The translations under genes were made by a program, and so were the position numbers. Of a stretch of 64,000 nucleotides of DNA, positions 42,686-51,849 are shown piece by piece. Where the stretch lies: contig NZ_WVRE01000011.1 of assembly GCF_013111185.1 (NCBI RefSeq), positions 37,068 through 101,067 on the forward strand, read 5' to 3'. Below the pieces are notes generated by a model. It worked only from the letters and a program-made list of their open reading frames with translations. It did no database searches and had not been told where the DNA came from. This DNA comes from Ruegeria sp. HKCCD7303. Its GTDB lineage: Bacteria > Pseudomonadota > Alphaproteobacteria > Rhodobacterales > Rhodobacteraceae. Numbering within the stretch: position 1 is the first letter of the stretch; every line of letters begins with the position of its first letter.

Positions 42686-43878
42686 ATCGCGCCATCCTTT
42701 GCCAGTTTTTCAATGTCTTCCGGTGAAAGACCTAACTCGCTCCAGATTTGAGAGTTGTGCTGCCCCAATGTGGGCGGTGGTGCATCGACGGTGGGCGCGC
42801 TGCCGTCCAATTTGATCCCGGTCGTGGCAACCTGAATGTCGCGTCCGACGCCGGGGACGTTTTCAAACTGGTCGAGGAAACCGCGGTCTGCAACCTGCGG
42901 CATTTCCAATACTTCCGGCACTGTCAAAACCGCTCCTGATGGCACACCAATGCTATTGAGTTCCTTGGCCCAGTCGCGCGGTGACCGGGTCTTCAACACG
43001 GTCTCCAGCTCAGTTTTCAGAGCCAGCCTATTGCGTTTGCGATCCTCGCGCGTGGCATATTCAGGCCGCTCGCGCAGCGCGGCCAATCCCAGGTGGTCCG
43101 TCAGTAGCTCCCATTGCTGGTCTTTGTTTGCGGCAATGTTGATCAACCCGCCCTTCGCTTCAAACGCACCGGAAGGCGCCGAAGTGGGGTTTTCATTGCC
43201 ATTGGCAGTCGGATTGACGCCGGCGATCAGATAGTTCGACACCACCCAGCCCATTGTCGCCAGCACCGATTCCAGCATCGACACATCAATAAAGGTGCCG
43301 CGCGGATTGGCGTTCAGAGCAGATGAAATCGCAAAGGCTGCGGTGATGCCCCCCACAGTGTCTGCCACCGGATATCCAACGCGCAGCGGCGCGCTGTCGC
43401 TATCCCCGGTGATCGACATCACACCCGAGGTTCCCTGTATGATCTGGTCATAAGCCGGGCGGCGTATCCACGGGCCCTCTTGGCCAAAGCCGGAGATAGC
43501 ACAATAGATGAGGGTCGGATTGGCCTCTTTCAGGGTCTGGTAGCCCACGCCGAGGCGCGTCATGACGCCGGGCCGGAAGTTTTCAACCACGACATCTGCA
43601 GTTTCGACCAGTTTCAGAAAAATCTCTCGACCCCGTGGGTTCTTGAGGTTGACCGTGACCGATTTCTTGCCCGCGTTCTGGGCGAGAAAGGACACGCCCA
43701 TGTTGACTTTGTTCAGCTCTGGGTCGGCCCCCAGTTGGCGGGCGAGATCGCCCCGACCGACGGCTTCGACCTTGATAACCTCGCCGCCCAGATGCGCCAG
43801 ATGATGACAACAGAACGGACCGGCAAGGACATTGGTCAGATCAAGAACACGAATGCCCTTCAAAGGTGTCTGCGACAT
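42682..43878 (-). CDS. Family III CoA-transferase (CaiB/BaiF)
   Basis: A 398-residue protein. The ATG at 43878 begins the canonical PLKGIRVLDLTNVLAGPFC and overlaps the preceding aldehyde dehydrogenase stop. Further motifs: LGGEVIKVE, NLKNPRGREIF, VVENFRPGVMTRLG. Probable catalytic Asp is D173 in RVGYPVADTVGG, by analogy with formyl-CoA transferase. It transfers CoA between carboxylic acids. Coupled to the lyase-like gene. Confidence 0.9.
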   Translation of the reverse strand: MSQTPLKGIRVLDLTNVLAGPFCCHHLAHLGGEVIKVEAVGRGDLARQLGADPELNKVNMGVSFLAQNAGKKSVTVNLKNPRGREIFLKLVETADVVVENFRPGVMTRLGVGYQTLKEANPTLIYCAISGFGQEGPWIRRPAYDQIIQGTSGVMSITGDSDSAPLRVGYPVADTVGGITAAFAISSALNANPRGTFIDVSMLESVLATMGWVVSNYLIAGVNPTANGNENPTSAPSGAFEAKGGLINIAANKDQQWELLTDHLGLAALRERPEYATREDRKRNRLALKTELETVLKTRSPRDWAKELNSIGVPSGAVLTVPEVLEMPQVADRGFLDQFENVPGVGRDIQVATTGIKLDGSAPTVDAPPPTLGQHNSQIWSELGLSPEDIEKLAKDGAI

Positions 43879-45323
43879 TATCCGCGCCCCGCGTGTACAA
43901 CCTTGGCCGCCGTGAAAAACTCGCGGCAATAGCTGCCTTTTTCCGGTGCACCATAAGAGGATCCCTTTCGGCCCGTAAAGGGTGCGTGGAAATCCATGCC
44001 GGCGGTGGGCAGATTGACTTGTATCATGCCTGCTTCGGCGTTCTGCGAGAAGTGATCGATTTTGGCGGGATCCCGCGTGACAATTCCTGCGGACAATCCA
44101 AATTCGCAGTCGTTGGACGTGGCCAGGGCGGCGTCGTAATCCGGCACGCGTAACACGGCGGCGATGGGCCCAAAGATTTCGTCTCGTGCCACGGCTGCGT
44201 CGGGTGACACATCCGTAAACAACGCAGGCGCAAAGTAATGGCCGGTTGTTTTGGATTTGACCTCGCCACCACCTGCGGCAAGCGTTGCACCGTCATCCAC
44301 AGCCTGAGACACGTATCGTTTGTCGATGGCGAGCTGCGCTTCACTGGCGACCGGACCAATCTGGGTTTCCGGAGCGCGCGCATCACCGATCCGAAGGTCT
44401 TTCATTGCCGCGCAAAGACGGTCAACAAATGCGTCGTGAATGCCCTCGGTCACAATCAGGCGGGAAGACGCTGTGCAGCGTTGTCCGGTTGAGAAAAAGC
44501 TGCCCTGAACGGCGCAGTGCACCGCCAGATCCAGATCGGCGTCATCCAGCACGATCAAGGGGTTCTTCCCCCCCATCTCCAGCTGCATTTTCGCTCCTCG
44601 CGCAAACAGCGCCGCCCCCATATGGCGACCGACGGGTGTGGAACCGGTGAATGTGACCCCGGACACCTTGGGGTGCGTAACGATTGCCTCCCCAACCTCA
44701 CGGCCTTTTCCCATCACAAGGTTGAACACCCCCTCAGGCACGCCCGCACGGGCAATAATATCGGACAACATCCATGCCGATCCGGGCACCAGTTCGGCAG
44801 GTTTGAACACAACCGTATTGCCATAGGCCAGAGCGGGTGCGATTTTCCATGCGGGGATCGCCAGTGGGAAATTCCAGGGCGTGATTACGCCCACAACGCC
44901 GATTGGCTCGCGTACAACATTTAGCGACACACCTTCGCGCAGAGATTGGTAGGTGTCGCCGGTCGCACGATACGCCTCAGCCGCGAAATATTTGAACAAA
45001 TGCCCGGCGCGATGCGCTTCGGCCTTGGCTTCGGGCAAGGTTTTGCCCTCTTCGCGGGCCAGCATATCGCCCAGCTCGTCTACACGGGCGAGGATTTCCG
45101 ACCCGATCCGGTCGAGCGCTTCGAACCGGACCAGAGGCGATGTCTTGCGCCAATTCGGCAGGGCCGCGGCCGCGGCCTCGATTGCGTCAACCGTTTGATC
45201 GGCGCTTGCCCGGGCATACTCGCCGATCGTGTCGTTCAGGTCGGACGGGTTGACATTGGGGGCCGCGTCGCTGCTAGCAACCCATGATCCGGCGATAAAG
45301 TTGGCAAAGGGGTTTGCAGTCAT
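43878..45323 (-). CDS. NAD(P)-dependent aldehyde dehydrogenase
   Basis: A 481-residue enzyme with complete catalytic residues: N151 (TPWNFPLAIP), E249 (LEMGGKNP) and C283 (GQRCTASS), and the dinucleotide-binding FTGSTPVG. The overall sequence is nearest to semialdehyde dehydrogenases acting on short carboxylated or amino-containing aldehydes. In this operon it probably oxidises an aldehyde made from an amine released by the arginase-fold enzyme. Substrate unknown. Confidence 0.9.
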   Translation of the reverse strand: MTANPFANFIAGSWVASSDAAPNVNPSDLNDTIGEYARASADQTVDAIEAAAAALPNWRKTSPLVRFEALDRIGSEILARVDELGDMLAREEGKTLPEAKAEAHRAGHLFKYFAAEAYRATGDTYQSLREGVSLNVVREPIGVVGVITPWNFPLAIPAWKIAPALAYGNTVVFKPAELVPGSAWMLSDIIARAGVPEGVFNLVMGKGREVGEAIVTHPKVSGVTFTGSTPVGRHMGAALFARGAKMQLEMGGKNPLIVLDDADLDLAVHCAVQGSFFSTGQRCTASSRLIVTEGIHDAFVDRLCAAMKDLRIGDARAPETQIGPVASEAQLAIDKRYVSQAVDDGATLAAGGGEVKSKTTGHYFAPALFTDVSPDAAVARDEIFGPIAAVLRVPDYDAALATSNDCEFGLSAGIVTRDPAKIDHFSQNAEAGMIQVNLPTAGMDFHAPFTGRKGSSYGAPEKGSYCREFFTAAKVVHAGRG

Positions 45324-46015
45324 AGCGCTTCCTCAAGAACTGGTCGCCACCCGATATCTTCATGCCGGTGGTCCACAGTATTCACGTAAAAATAGGTCGG
45401 GCCATGATAGCCCCTGCACACCCGCCCATCGGCCCGTCTGGCAACCGGTTCGGCGGTCCAGCTGACCGCGCCGAACCAGTTCCACAAACGGTTATGAGGC
45501 GAGGTCAGATGATCCGGGCAAAGCGGTGCTGTACTATTGGCCGGGTCCGGTTGCGGAGCGTTCAACGCCCCGCTGCCCCCCACCAGCGCATCCCATTCAT
45601 TGGGGCGCGTCGCCCCCTGAAAAGGGTCACTACAGGGCGTATCCCCCCCCGTAAGCAACCGGCAGCGAAACAGGCGTCCATCAATCGACAGCTCTGTGCC
45701 ATGGACATACCCCGCATCATCCAGATCCTGCCAGCTGACGCGGCTCATAAGCATCCGGTCGGCGACCATCAATCTTCTTCCACCGTCCTCAAATAGATGC
45801 CAGTTCAGGCGCAGGTTCGGGTCTTTGGGACTGTCGGTGAGCGCCCAGTTGTCCCAATTCGGGTCGCGTTCAAATTCCGGTAGGTTCCCGGGTTGCAGGC
45901 CCTCGTAAGGGCAAAGCGCTGACAGGTCTGTGATCCAGGGCCGTGTCGCGGGCGCAAGTGTTTTTCCTGCATGGGAAAACCCACCCAGCTGCTCTGTTCC
46001 TTTGTAGTCCATCAT
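45320..46015 (-). CDS. Unknown 231-aa protein in the ureohydrolase operon
   Basis: A soluble protein rich in Trp, Asp and Arg, with four Cys residues in its C-terminal half. Notable segments are NLRLNWHLFEDGGRRLMVADR, FRCRLLTGGD and RPNEWDALVGGSGALN. It overlaps both neighbours by 4 bases, so it is firmly in the operon. I recognise no family. It could be a novel enzyme or an accessory protein of the pathway. Confidence 0.65.
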   Translation of the reverse strand: MMDYKGTEQLGGFSHAGKTLAPATRPWITDLSALCPYEGLQPGNLPEFERDPNWDNWALTDSPKDPNLRLNWHLFEDGGRRLMVADRMLMSRVSWQDLDDAGYVHGTELSIDGRLFRCRLLTGGDTPCSDPFQGATRPNEWDALVGGSGALNAPQPDPANSTAPLCPDHLTSPHNRLWNWFGAVSWTAEPVARRADGRVCRGYHGPTYFYVNTVDHRHEDIGWRPVLEEAL

Positions 46016-47022
46016 TGCTCTGTCACCGCCCCGGTCACAGGTTGTGTGCGGAAGCGACGCAGGATCCGGAACAACATTTCTGCAGCCAGAAATTCGGTAC
46101 GCTCCGACGGATCAAGAGGAGGGGACACCTCAACAATATCCAGTCCACCCAACGGGGCCTCGGCCAGCCCATCCAGCAGATCGTAATACTGACGCGGTGT
46201 AATACCGCTATGAACGATTGAGCCGGTGCCGGGGAGGTAGCCAGCGTCCATCGCATCGATGTCGATTGACAGATACAGTTCGTCACATCCCTTCATGGCA
46301 TGCTCCAACGCCTGACGAATTGCCTCTGCCGTCCCCAATTTATGTACGTCGCCAGCCGAAAACACCCGACCGCCCTGCTCTTCGATCAAGGCGAGTTCAC
46401 CGCTGTCGACCCAACCGGTGATCCCGACCCAAACCATATTGGACACGTCGACATTGGGCAGTTCGGAAATCCGACGGGCATTGGTTGCGTGGTTATGGCT
46501 GCCCCACGCGCCAAGCCGGTCAGAGAAATCCAGATGACCGTCGATCTGGATATACCCAAAACGTGCATTTGGTGCGCGTTTGGCCAACCCACGGGAATAG
46601 CCAAGGCAGGCCGGGAAGCTATTATAGTGATCACCGCCCAGTGCCAGAGGGATCGCCCCTCCAACGCTCAGCGCCTCGGTCATTGCGGCAATGGCCTCGG
46701 TGGTTGCGTCTACATCCTCAGGGGTGATCACTGCATCCCCGCAATCCACGAGCCAGTCGCTGGCCGTTGCGCTTCTTTGGCCCGTATCTGGATCAAAACT
46801 GACCCCCTGCGGTCGCATGGATTGCAATACCGTCGTTGCCTTACGCAGCGCCTCGGGACCAAACCTGGTTCCGAGCCGGCTTGAATGTGTCCAATCGCTG
46901 GGCATACCCACCACACCGATTTGGCCCGGACGGACGTCGGCGGCATCGAGCAGAGGCCCATCAAACAGCCGATACCCCGGTTGTGCCAGAGGCGGGAGAA
47001 ATGTCGTTATCGCTGCAGTCAT
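46012..47022 (-). CDS. Arginase/agmatinase-family ureohydrolase with intact metal site
   Basis: A 336-residue enzyme with all binuclear metal motifs: GGDH (H132), DGHLD (D161, H163, D165) and SIDIDAMD (D254, D256), plus E298 in VEVSPPLDP. The family hydrolyses guanidino compounds to urea and an amine. The second motif has Gly where most relatives have Ala (DAHxD). Whether the substrate is agmatine, guanidinobutyrate or another guanidino acid is not visible. It is the only member of the local quartet with a complete active site. Confidence 0.88.
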   Translation of the reverse strand: MTAAITTFLPPLAQPGYRLFDGPLLDAADVRPGQIGVVGMPSDWTHSSRLGTRFGPEALRKATTVLQSMRPQGVSFDPDTGQRSATASDWLVDCGDAVITPEDVDATTEAIAAMTEALSVGGAIPLALGGDHYNSFPACLGYSRGLAKRAPNARFGYIQIDGHLDFSDRLGAWGSHNHATNARRISELPNVDVSNMVWVGITGWVDSGELALIEEQGGRVFSAGDVHKLGTAEAIRQALEHAMKGCDELYLSIDIDAMDAGYLPGTGSIVHSGITPRQYYDLLDGLAEAPLGGLDIVEVSPPLDPSERTEFLAAEMLFRILRRFRTQPVTGAVTEQ

Positions 47023-47894
47023 GTCAGTACTTTTTCCTTGGAAGTTTGGCGGCGCGGAAAATCAATCCCAAAGCCGAGGCGCGCATAGATAAACGCCAGA
47101 AGAGCCGTGACCATCAGGCGTTGGCCAACCTTCACGACACCCATTCCGGGACGGTTCGGATTCAGACCGGTCAACATAATGGCGCTGACCTCGTGCCGTC
47201 CCAAAAGCTCAAGCCATTGCACCACCGTCGCAAGATCGCAGCCCCCCAAACGGGGCCGATCACAAAGCGCACTGAGCGATGTTTCAAACACCGAGAGATC
47301 AAACCGAACAAACAACGGCTTTGATGGATCCCGCCACTCTGAAAACGCGGCACGCTGCGCGGCAGTATCTCTATTTACCGGCGTGGTCGTTCCGTTCGGC
47401 AAGGGCGCAATATGAAAATCGCGCGCATCGGCTGGTGTACCGCCAAGCTGCACTGTCTGACAATGAGGGAGCGCGCTCCGCGCCGTCTCGGACATGCGAT
47501 CTGATCCGCCCAAAAAGATTGCACAGGCGCCATTGTCGCTGATCTGACGCATGGCCGCCTTCAAGGCCGCGTGGATCGCATCTTCGGACCCCGGTGCAAT
47601 ATCTCCGAGATCACAAAGCCGCTCGTGCAGGCCATCGGTACTGATATCCTGACGCGCATCGATATCTACGGGGTGACTGAATTGTGGATTTGCGTGCCAA
47701 CCGAAATAGACCGAGGTTTCGCGTAATGCACGCGGCGCCAGAGATTGCCCTGCATGAGGTGCGTTTGTATCTTCAAACGGGATGCCCAGTACGGCCAGAT
47801 CTCCAGACCGGACGTCGCCGATTGCTTTGGTCTGAGAGCGCATGAACGACAGATGCCCTGCCATGCGCGGCAACGGGGCCGAACGTAGAGGCAT
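47019..47894 (-). CDS. Arginase-fold paralogue with degenerate metal site (1)
   Basis: A 291-residue protein. N-terminal LAVLGIPFEDTNAPHAGQSLAPRALRE follows the ureohydrolase pattern (G-P-D ... G-R-GP-AIR). Metal motif 1 is GGSD (129-132) instead of GGDH, the DAHxD motif is missing, and the late motif reads VRFDLSVFE (196-204) instead of SxDxDxxDP. It is therefore unlikely to hold a binuclear centre. Overlaps both neighbours, so probably made together with them, perhaps as a partner subunit. Confidence 0.7.
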   Translation of the reverse strand: MPLRSAPLPRMAGHLSFMRSQTKAIGDVRSGDLAVLGIPFEDTNAPHAGQSLAPRALRETSVYFGWHANPQFSHPVDIDARQDISTDGLHERLCDLGDIAPGSEDAIHAALKAAMRQISDNGACAIFLGGSDRMSETARSALPHCQTVQLGGTPADARDFHIAPLPNGTTTPVNRDTAAQRAAFSEWRDPSKPLFVRFDLSVFETSLSALCDRPRLGGCDLATVVQWLELLGRHEVSAIMLTGLNPNRPGMGVVKVGQRLMVTALLAFIYARLGFGIDFPRRQTSKEKVLT

Positions 47895-48568
47895 CAGCCT
47901 GCTCCTTTCTCAAGACGAGCTGTGACCGCTTGCAGGATCGCCAGTGCAGCGCGGGTTTCAGCCTTGCCACGGTTGTCCAGTTCCGGGGCAAGCCCAAAAA
48001 CCGCAGCCGCGATGGTATCGCCCGGGGTGGCGTCAATTTGCGCGATCATTTGTGCTGGTGACATTCCCGTCAGGCGATGCGGGTGCGATACCCATTTGCC
48101 CGCAAGCTCTTGTAAATCCACAGACAGGATGACCGGTTGGGTGCGGGGCAAATGGCTCACTGCGCCGCCATTGACCCCAATGATGGGAACATCCGCACCT
48201 GTGACCTGTCTTGCGGCGACGTCAAGCGCTTCCAAACCGCTGGAATCGCCGCCTACCAACACCATGCGGGCACCGGTTTCAAGAACCGATTCACATTGCG
48301 AGGCAACTGCGAGAAAATGCTTGTCAGGTTCTAGCGGAAAGACGTTCACGTCCCCAAGGTCAATTGCATTCGCGGGTGTTACTGTGGGGCAGGACGCATA
48401 CCGAAGCTGGCGCGCGAGATAGCGTTGCCCTGCCGATGGCCGGGCGAGATTGTCACAAAAATAGCCTGCAATCGCGACCTGACCGGGCACGAGATCTTCC
48501 AGATCGCCAATGGATGCGCCCAGAAAACTGGGGATCGCGTCAAACTGTATTTGCGCCGCTTCACTCAT
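47894..48568 (-). CDS. Arginase-fold paralogue with degenerate metal site (2)
   Basis: A 224-residue protein, shorter than the others. Features: VAIAGYFCDNLARPSAGQRYLARQLR in place of the N-terminal substrate loop, GGDS (106-109), GVNGGAVSHL in place of DAHxD, and ILSVDLQELAG (147-157), which has one metal Asp at most. Overlaps the next gene by one base. A catalytic role as a ureohydrolase is improbable. Confidence 0.65.
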   Translation of the reverse strand: MSEAAQIQFDAIPSFLGASIGDLEDLVPGQVAIAGYFCDNLARPSAGQRYLARQLRYASCPTVTPANAIDLGDVNVFPLEPDKHFLAVASQCESVLETGARMVLVGGDSSGLEALDVAARQVTGADVPIIGVNGGAVSHLPRTQPVILSVDLQELAGKWVSHPHRLTGMSPAQMIAQIDATPGDTIAAAVFGLAPELDNRGKAETRAALAILQAVTARLEKGAG

Positions 48569-49331
48569 TGTGCAACGCCGCGTTCAGGGTTTCGATCGCC
48601 GCCAGTTCCGACATTCCCCTGGTGTCGCGCGCAGGCGCAAGGCCGGTGATCACAATCGCCTGCCATTTACAGGACATGGCACCAATGACGGAAACCAGCG
48701 TTTCAGGTTTCATCCCGCCGGGATTTAGGCCGACGCTGCCAGCTGCATGCCCCAGATCAATGACCGATATGTCGATCCACAAGACAGCGCGCTCGGGCGT
48801 GTCAGAATAGTCGCCGTGCCCTTCATCCAACTGCCGCGCGGTGCGCCAATCCATCTTGCGCTGGCTGATCAGATCCCAGACACCAGCAGGTTGATCGCCG
48901 TTCAATCCCACCCAGATCGTGTTGGCTGTTCGCGTCGCGATATCACGCCGGGCCAACGGCATGGCCGCGACAACTGGCAGATCAGGCAAGGCCCCCAGCA
49001 CACCCGAGGCGACATCAGACGCGCCACCCAAGACAACGGGTACAACACCGTGATCCACCATTTGCGTCACAAGTTGTTCCAACGCGGCAGGCCAATCCCC
49101 TGACAGGTCCAGATTGCCAAGATCCCGACCATCTACAGGCAGTCCGATCCCAAGTTGGGCAGTCATTTTGCGCAGCGCATCGGGTGCCAGAGAGGTGCCG
49201 GATCGGGGCCCGGTGTTAACTTCGCTCGGAACGCCCATAACCCCAACACAATCAGCCTTACATTGCGAATGAATGCCAAAAGGAAGGTCCGCATAACCAG
49301 CTGTTATCATTTGTTTCCGCGCGCTATTCAT
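48561..49331 (-). CDS. Arginase-fold paralogue with degenerate metal site (3)
   Basis: A 256-residue protein and first gene of the operon. VGVMGVPSEVNTGPRSGTSLAPDALRKM is a clear ureohydrolase N-terminus. Metal motifs are GGASD (102-106) and WIDISVIDL (185-193), the latter keeping two Asp but losing the middle one. The DAHxD motif is not found. Divergent from the IclR regulator; an alternative start is ATG at 49310. Confidence 0.68.
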   Translation of the reverse strand: MNSARKQMITAGYADLPFGIHSQCKADCVGVMGVPSEVNTGPRSGTSLAPDALRKMTAQLGIGLPVDGRDLGNLDLSGDWPAALEQLVTQMVDHGVVPVVLGGASDVASGVLGALPDLPVVAAMPLARRDIATRTANTIWVGLNGDQPAGVWDLISQRKMDWRTARQLDEGHGDYSDTPERAVLWIDISVIDLGHAAGSVGLNPGGMKPETLVSVIGAMSCKWQAIVITGLAPARDTRGMSELAAIETLNAALHNE

Positions 49332-49416
49332 TGCCAGACGCCTTCGTTATTTGCGATTTCCAATTGCGCTCAAACCGGCTATAAAAAGCGACGGATTTGC
49401 GTCGAAAGGTCTGCCT

Positions 49417-50124
49417 ATGCCCGACAAGCCCCGATCCCCTGACGCCAATGGTGGTGTCGAAGCGGTAGAGCGCGCATTGCGTGTGCTGGACATCTTTGAG
49501 CCGGGCGATGCAGGCCTCTCTTTGAAGGAGGTTGCGGACCGCAGCGGGGTCAACAAGGCGACAATTCTGCGTCTGAGCGTGTCGCTTGAAAAGTTTGGTC
49601 ATATTACGCGAGACGCCGAGGGTCTGTTTCACCTCGGGCCGTCTTTGTGGCGTCTTGGATCCGTGTTTCGCCAAAACCTGCGGATGGGGCCAATTGTGCG
49701 ACCGGTGCTTGCGAATTTGGTGAATGCGACCGGCGAAAGTGCGTCGTTTTATGTGCAACGCGGCAACTCTGGCGTGTGCCTCTACCGGGTCAATTCGCCA
49801 AGGCTTGCGCGGGATCACGTTCAGGAGGGCGAGATCATTCCGCTGAGCATGGGCTCTTCGGGTCAGGTGCTGGATGCTTATTCCATCCGGCAGGGAAAAC
49901 AGGCGGCCAGCATCCGAAAGGCCGGGTATTATCTCAGCCTTGGTGAACGCGATCCTGACGTCGCCGGACTGTCGGTTCCTGTTCTTGGGTTCGAAGATGA
50001 ATTGCTGGGCGCGATCAGCTTGTCCGGCCTGCGCGTCCGCTTCAATGACACAGCCGTCGAAAAGTATCGCGCGGCGGTCCTTGATGCCGCCCGCCTGATT
50101 CGGGTGGAGTTTGGCGAAAAATAA
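49417..50124 (+). CDS. IclR-family regulator of the catabolic island
   Basis: A 235-residue protein; ATG at 49417 with AAAGG 8 bases upstream. N-terminal winged helix (AVERALRVLDIFEPGDAGLSLKEVADRSGVNKATILRLSVSLEKFGHI) and C-terminal effector-binding GAF-like domain (ASFYVQRGNSGVCLYRV...GSSGQVLDAY...). It is divergent from the ureohydrolase operon and convergent with the ABC operon, so probably controls both in response to a pathway metabolite. Confidence 0.88.
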   Translation: MPDKPRSPDANGGVEAVERALRVLDIFEPGDAGLSLKEVADRSGVNKATILRLSVSLEKFGHITRDAEGLFHLGPSLWRLGSVFRQNLRMGPIVRPVLANLVNATGESASFYVQRGNSGVCLYRVNSPRLARDHVQEGEIIPLSMGSSGQVLDAYSIRQGKQAASIRKAGYYLSLGERDPDVAGLSVPVLGFEDELLGAISLSGLRVRFNDTAVEKYRAAVLDAARLIRVEFGEK

Positions 50125-50132
50125 GACCCGCA

Positions 50133-50936
50133 TCATTGTGCCTTGTCTTTCCGACGCCCGATCATCTGCACACCGATAAGCGCCGTGATGGACACGACAA
50201 TCAGACAGGTCGAGATCGCCGCGATTGTCGGATCAAGCTGATCACGCAGTGAATTGAACATGCGCCGGGTGATTGTGGCGTTTTCCCCGCCCGAGACCAG
50301 CATCGAGATCACAACCTCGTCCAGCGACGTGATAAATGCCAGAAAAGCCCCTGTCTGGATCGAGAATTTCACCTGCGGTACGGTGATTGTCCACAATGCG
50401 TATGCACGGGACGCCCCTAAGCTGCGCGCTGCAAGCTCCTGATCGAAATCATAATTCTGCAATCCCGACATCACCGTCACGATCACGAATGGCAGCGCCA
50501 GCGCAGTATGGGCGATCACGATCCCGGTCAGTGTGTAATTGAGCCCCAGCTTGGCATAGAGGCTGAACACTCCAACAGCGATCAGGATCACTGGCACGAC
50601 AATCGGCATGATCACAAGGATTTGAGCCGCGCTCCTGATACGAGGCGCAGAGCAATGCAGACCATAGGCACAAAGTGAGCCCAGGGGCGTCGCGATTGCC
50701 GTGGTCAGCGCCGCCGCGATCAGCGAGGTCTTTGTTGCGCTCATCCATTCCGGCGACGTGACATAGGCCACGTACCAGCGAAACGAGAGCGATGTCGGCG
50801 GGAATTCCAGATAGGATGCCCCCGAAAACGACATCGGGATAACGATCAGCGTGGGCAGGATGAGAAAGAACAGCACAGCAATGCCGACCACTGTCAGCCA
50901 CAGGCCGTCGATTTTACGTTGTCCGACTTGTTCCAT
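50133..50936 (-). CDS. ABC transporter permease, PotC-like
   Basis: A 267-residue permease with six hydrophobic segments and the EAA loop (ELAARSLGASRAYALWTITVPQV, about residues 183-205). ATG at 50936 follows GAGGATCTGAAA. Fourth gene of the importer operon. With the other three genes it forms a polyamine-type uptake system. Confidence 0.88.
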   Translation of the reverse strand: MEQVGQRKIDGLWLTVVGIAVLFFLILPTLIVIPMSFSGASYLEFPPTSLSFRWYVAYVTSPEWMSATKTSLIAAALTTAIATPLGSLCAYGLHCSAPRIRSAAQILVIMPIVVPVILIAVGVFSLYAKLGLNYTLTGIVIAHTALALPFVIVTVMSGLQNYDFDQELAARSLGASRAYALWTITVPQVKFSIQTGAFLAFITSLDEVVISMLVSGGENATITRRMFNSLRDQLDPTIAAISTCLIVVSITALIGVQMIGRRKDKAQ

Positions 50937-50946
50937 TTTCAGATCC

Positions 50947-51849
50947 TCAGCGCATAAACAGTTTGTCGAGCCCGAAGACACGGTTCATCAGCCAGATCAT
51001 CGCCAGCGCCAGCAACAGCAGGACCACGCCCAGGGCTGATGCGGCCCCCCAGTTCGAATAGACTGTGATGGTGCTTTCGATACGCTGCGCCAGCATCTGA
51101 ACCCGGCCACCGCCCAGCAAAGCCGGTGTGACAAAGAACCCAAGCGACAGGATGAAAACCAGCACGATGCCGGCAAAAAGGCCCGGCAGGGACATTGGGA
51201 AAAATACCCGCCAAAAGGCCCCGCGCGGGCTGGAACCAAGGCCCACGGCGGCTCGGACCAGGTCGCCGTCAATATTGCGCATAGTGGCGTAGAGCGGCAG
51301 AACCAAAAAAGGCAGCATGATATGCACCATGCCAATGATGGAGCCGGTCAGATTGTGCGCCAGTTGCAGCGGTTCTTCGATAATGCCAAGTGACATCAGC
51401 GACGAATTGATGATCCCATTGCGCTGCAAAAGCACCAGCCACGCATAGGTCCGCACCAGAACCGAGGTCCAGAAGGGGACCAGCACAAACACCATCAGAA
51501 TGGCCGCTGTTTTGTTCGGCATCTTTGTCAGCCAGTAGCACAGCGGGTAGCCGAGAAGGACGCAAATCACCGTCACGGCAATGCTGATCTGAAACGTGAC
51601 GACAAAGGTTCGCCGATAGAGAGCACTACTAAAGATGCGCGTGTAATTTTCCGTGCTCAGTTCGCCTGCCGCATTGAAAAACGACAGCGAAGACAGCCAG
51701 AAAATCGGCAGGAAGACGACGATCAAGATCGTCAAAACCGCAGGCATCGAAAGCCCAAGAAACGTCAGTTTTTCGCGGCGTTCTTCGGATTTGAGCGTGC
51801 TGGCATTCTGAAGAGTCCCAGCACCTTCATACGTCTCGGCGATACTCAT
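50947..51849 (-). CDS. ABC transporter permease, PotB-like
   Basis: A 300-residue permease with six hydrophobic segments after an approximately 30-residue cytoplasmic tail; EAA-like loop RAAVGLGSSPRGAFWRVFFPMSLPG (about residues 195-219). Overlaps the ATPase gene by 4 bases. Confidence 0.88.
   Translation of the reverse strand: MSIAETYEGAGTLQNASTLKSEERREKLTFLGLSMPAVLTILIVVFLPIFWLSSLSFFNAAGELSTENYTRIFSSALYRRTFVVTFQISIAVTVICVLLGYPLCYWLTKMPNKTAAILMVFVLVPFWTSVLVRTYAWLVLLQRNGIINSSLMSLGIIEEPLQLAHNLTGSIIGMVHIMLPFLVLPLYATMRNIDGDLVRAAVGLGSSPRGAFWRVFFPMSLPGLFAGIVLVFILSLGFFVTPALLGGGRVQMLAQRIESTITVYSNWGAASALGVVLLLLALAMIWLMNRVFGLDKLFMR

Noticed and set aside
47019..49331. Calling the three arginase-fold paralogues agmatinases
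   Set aside because: Key metal ligands are missing in each, so catalytic assignment is unsupported.
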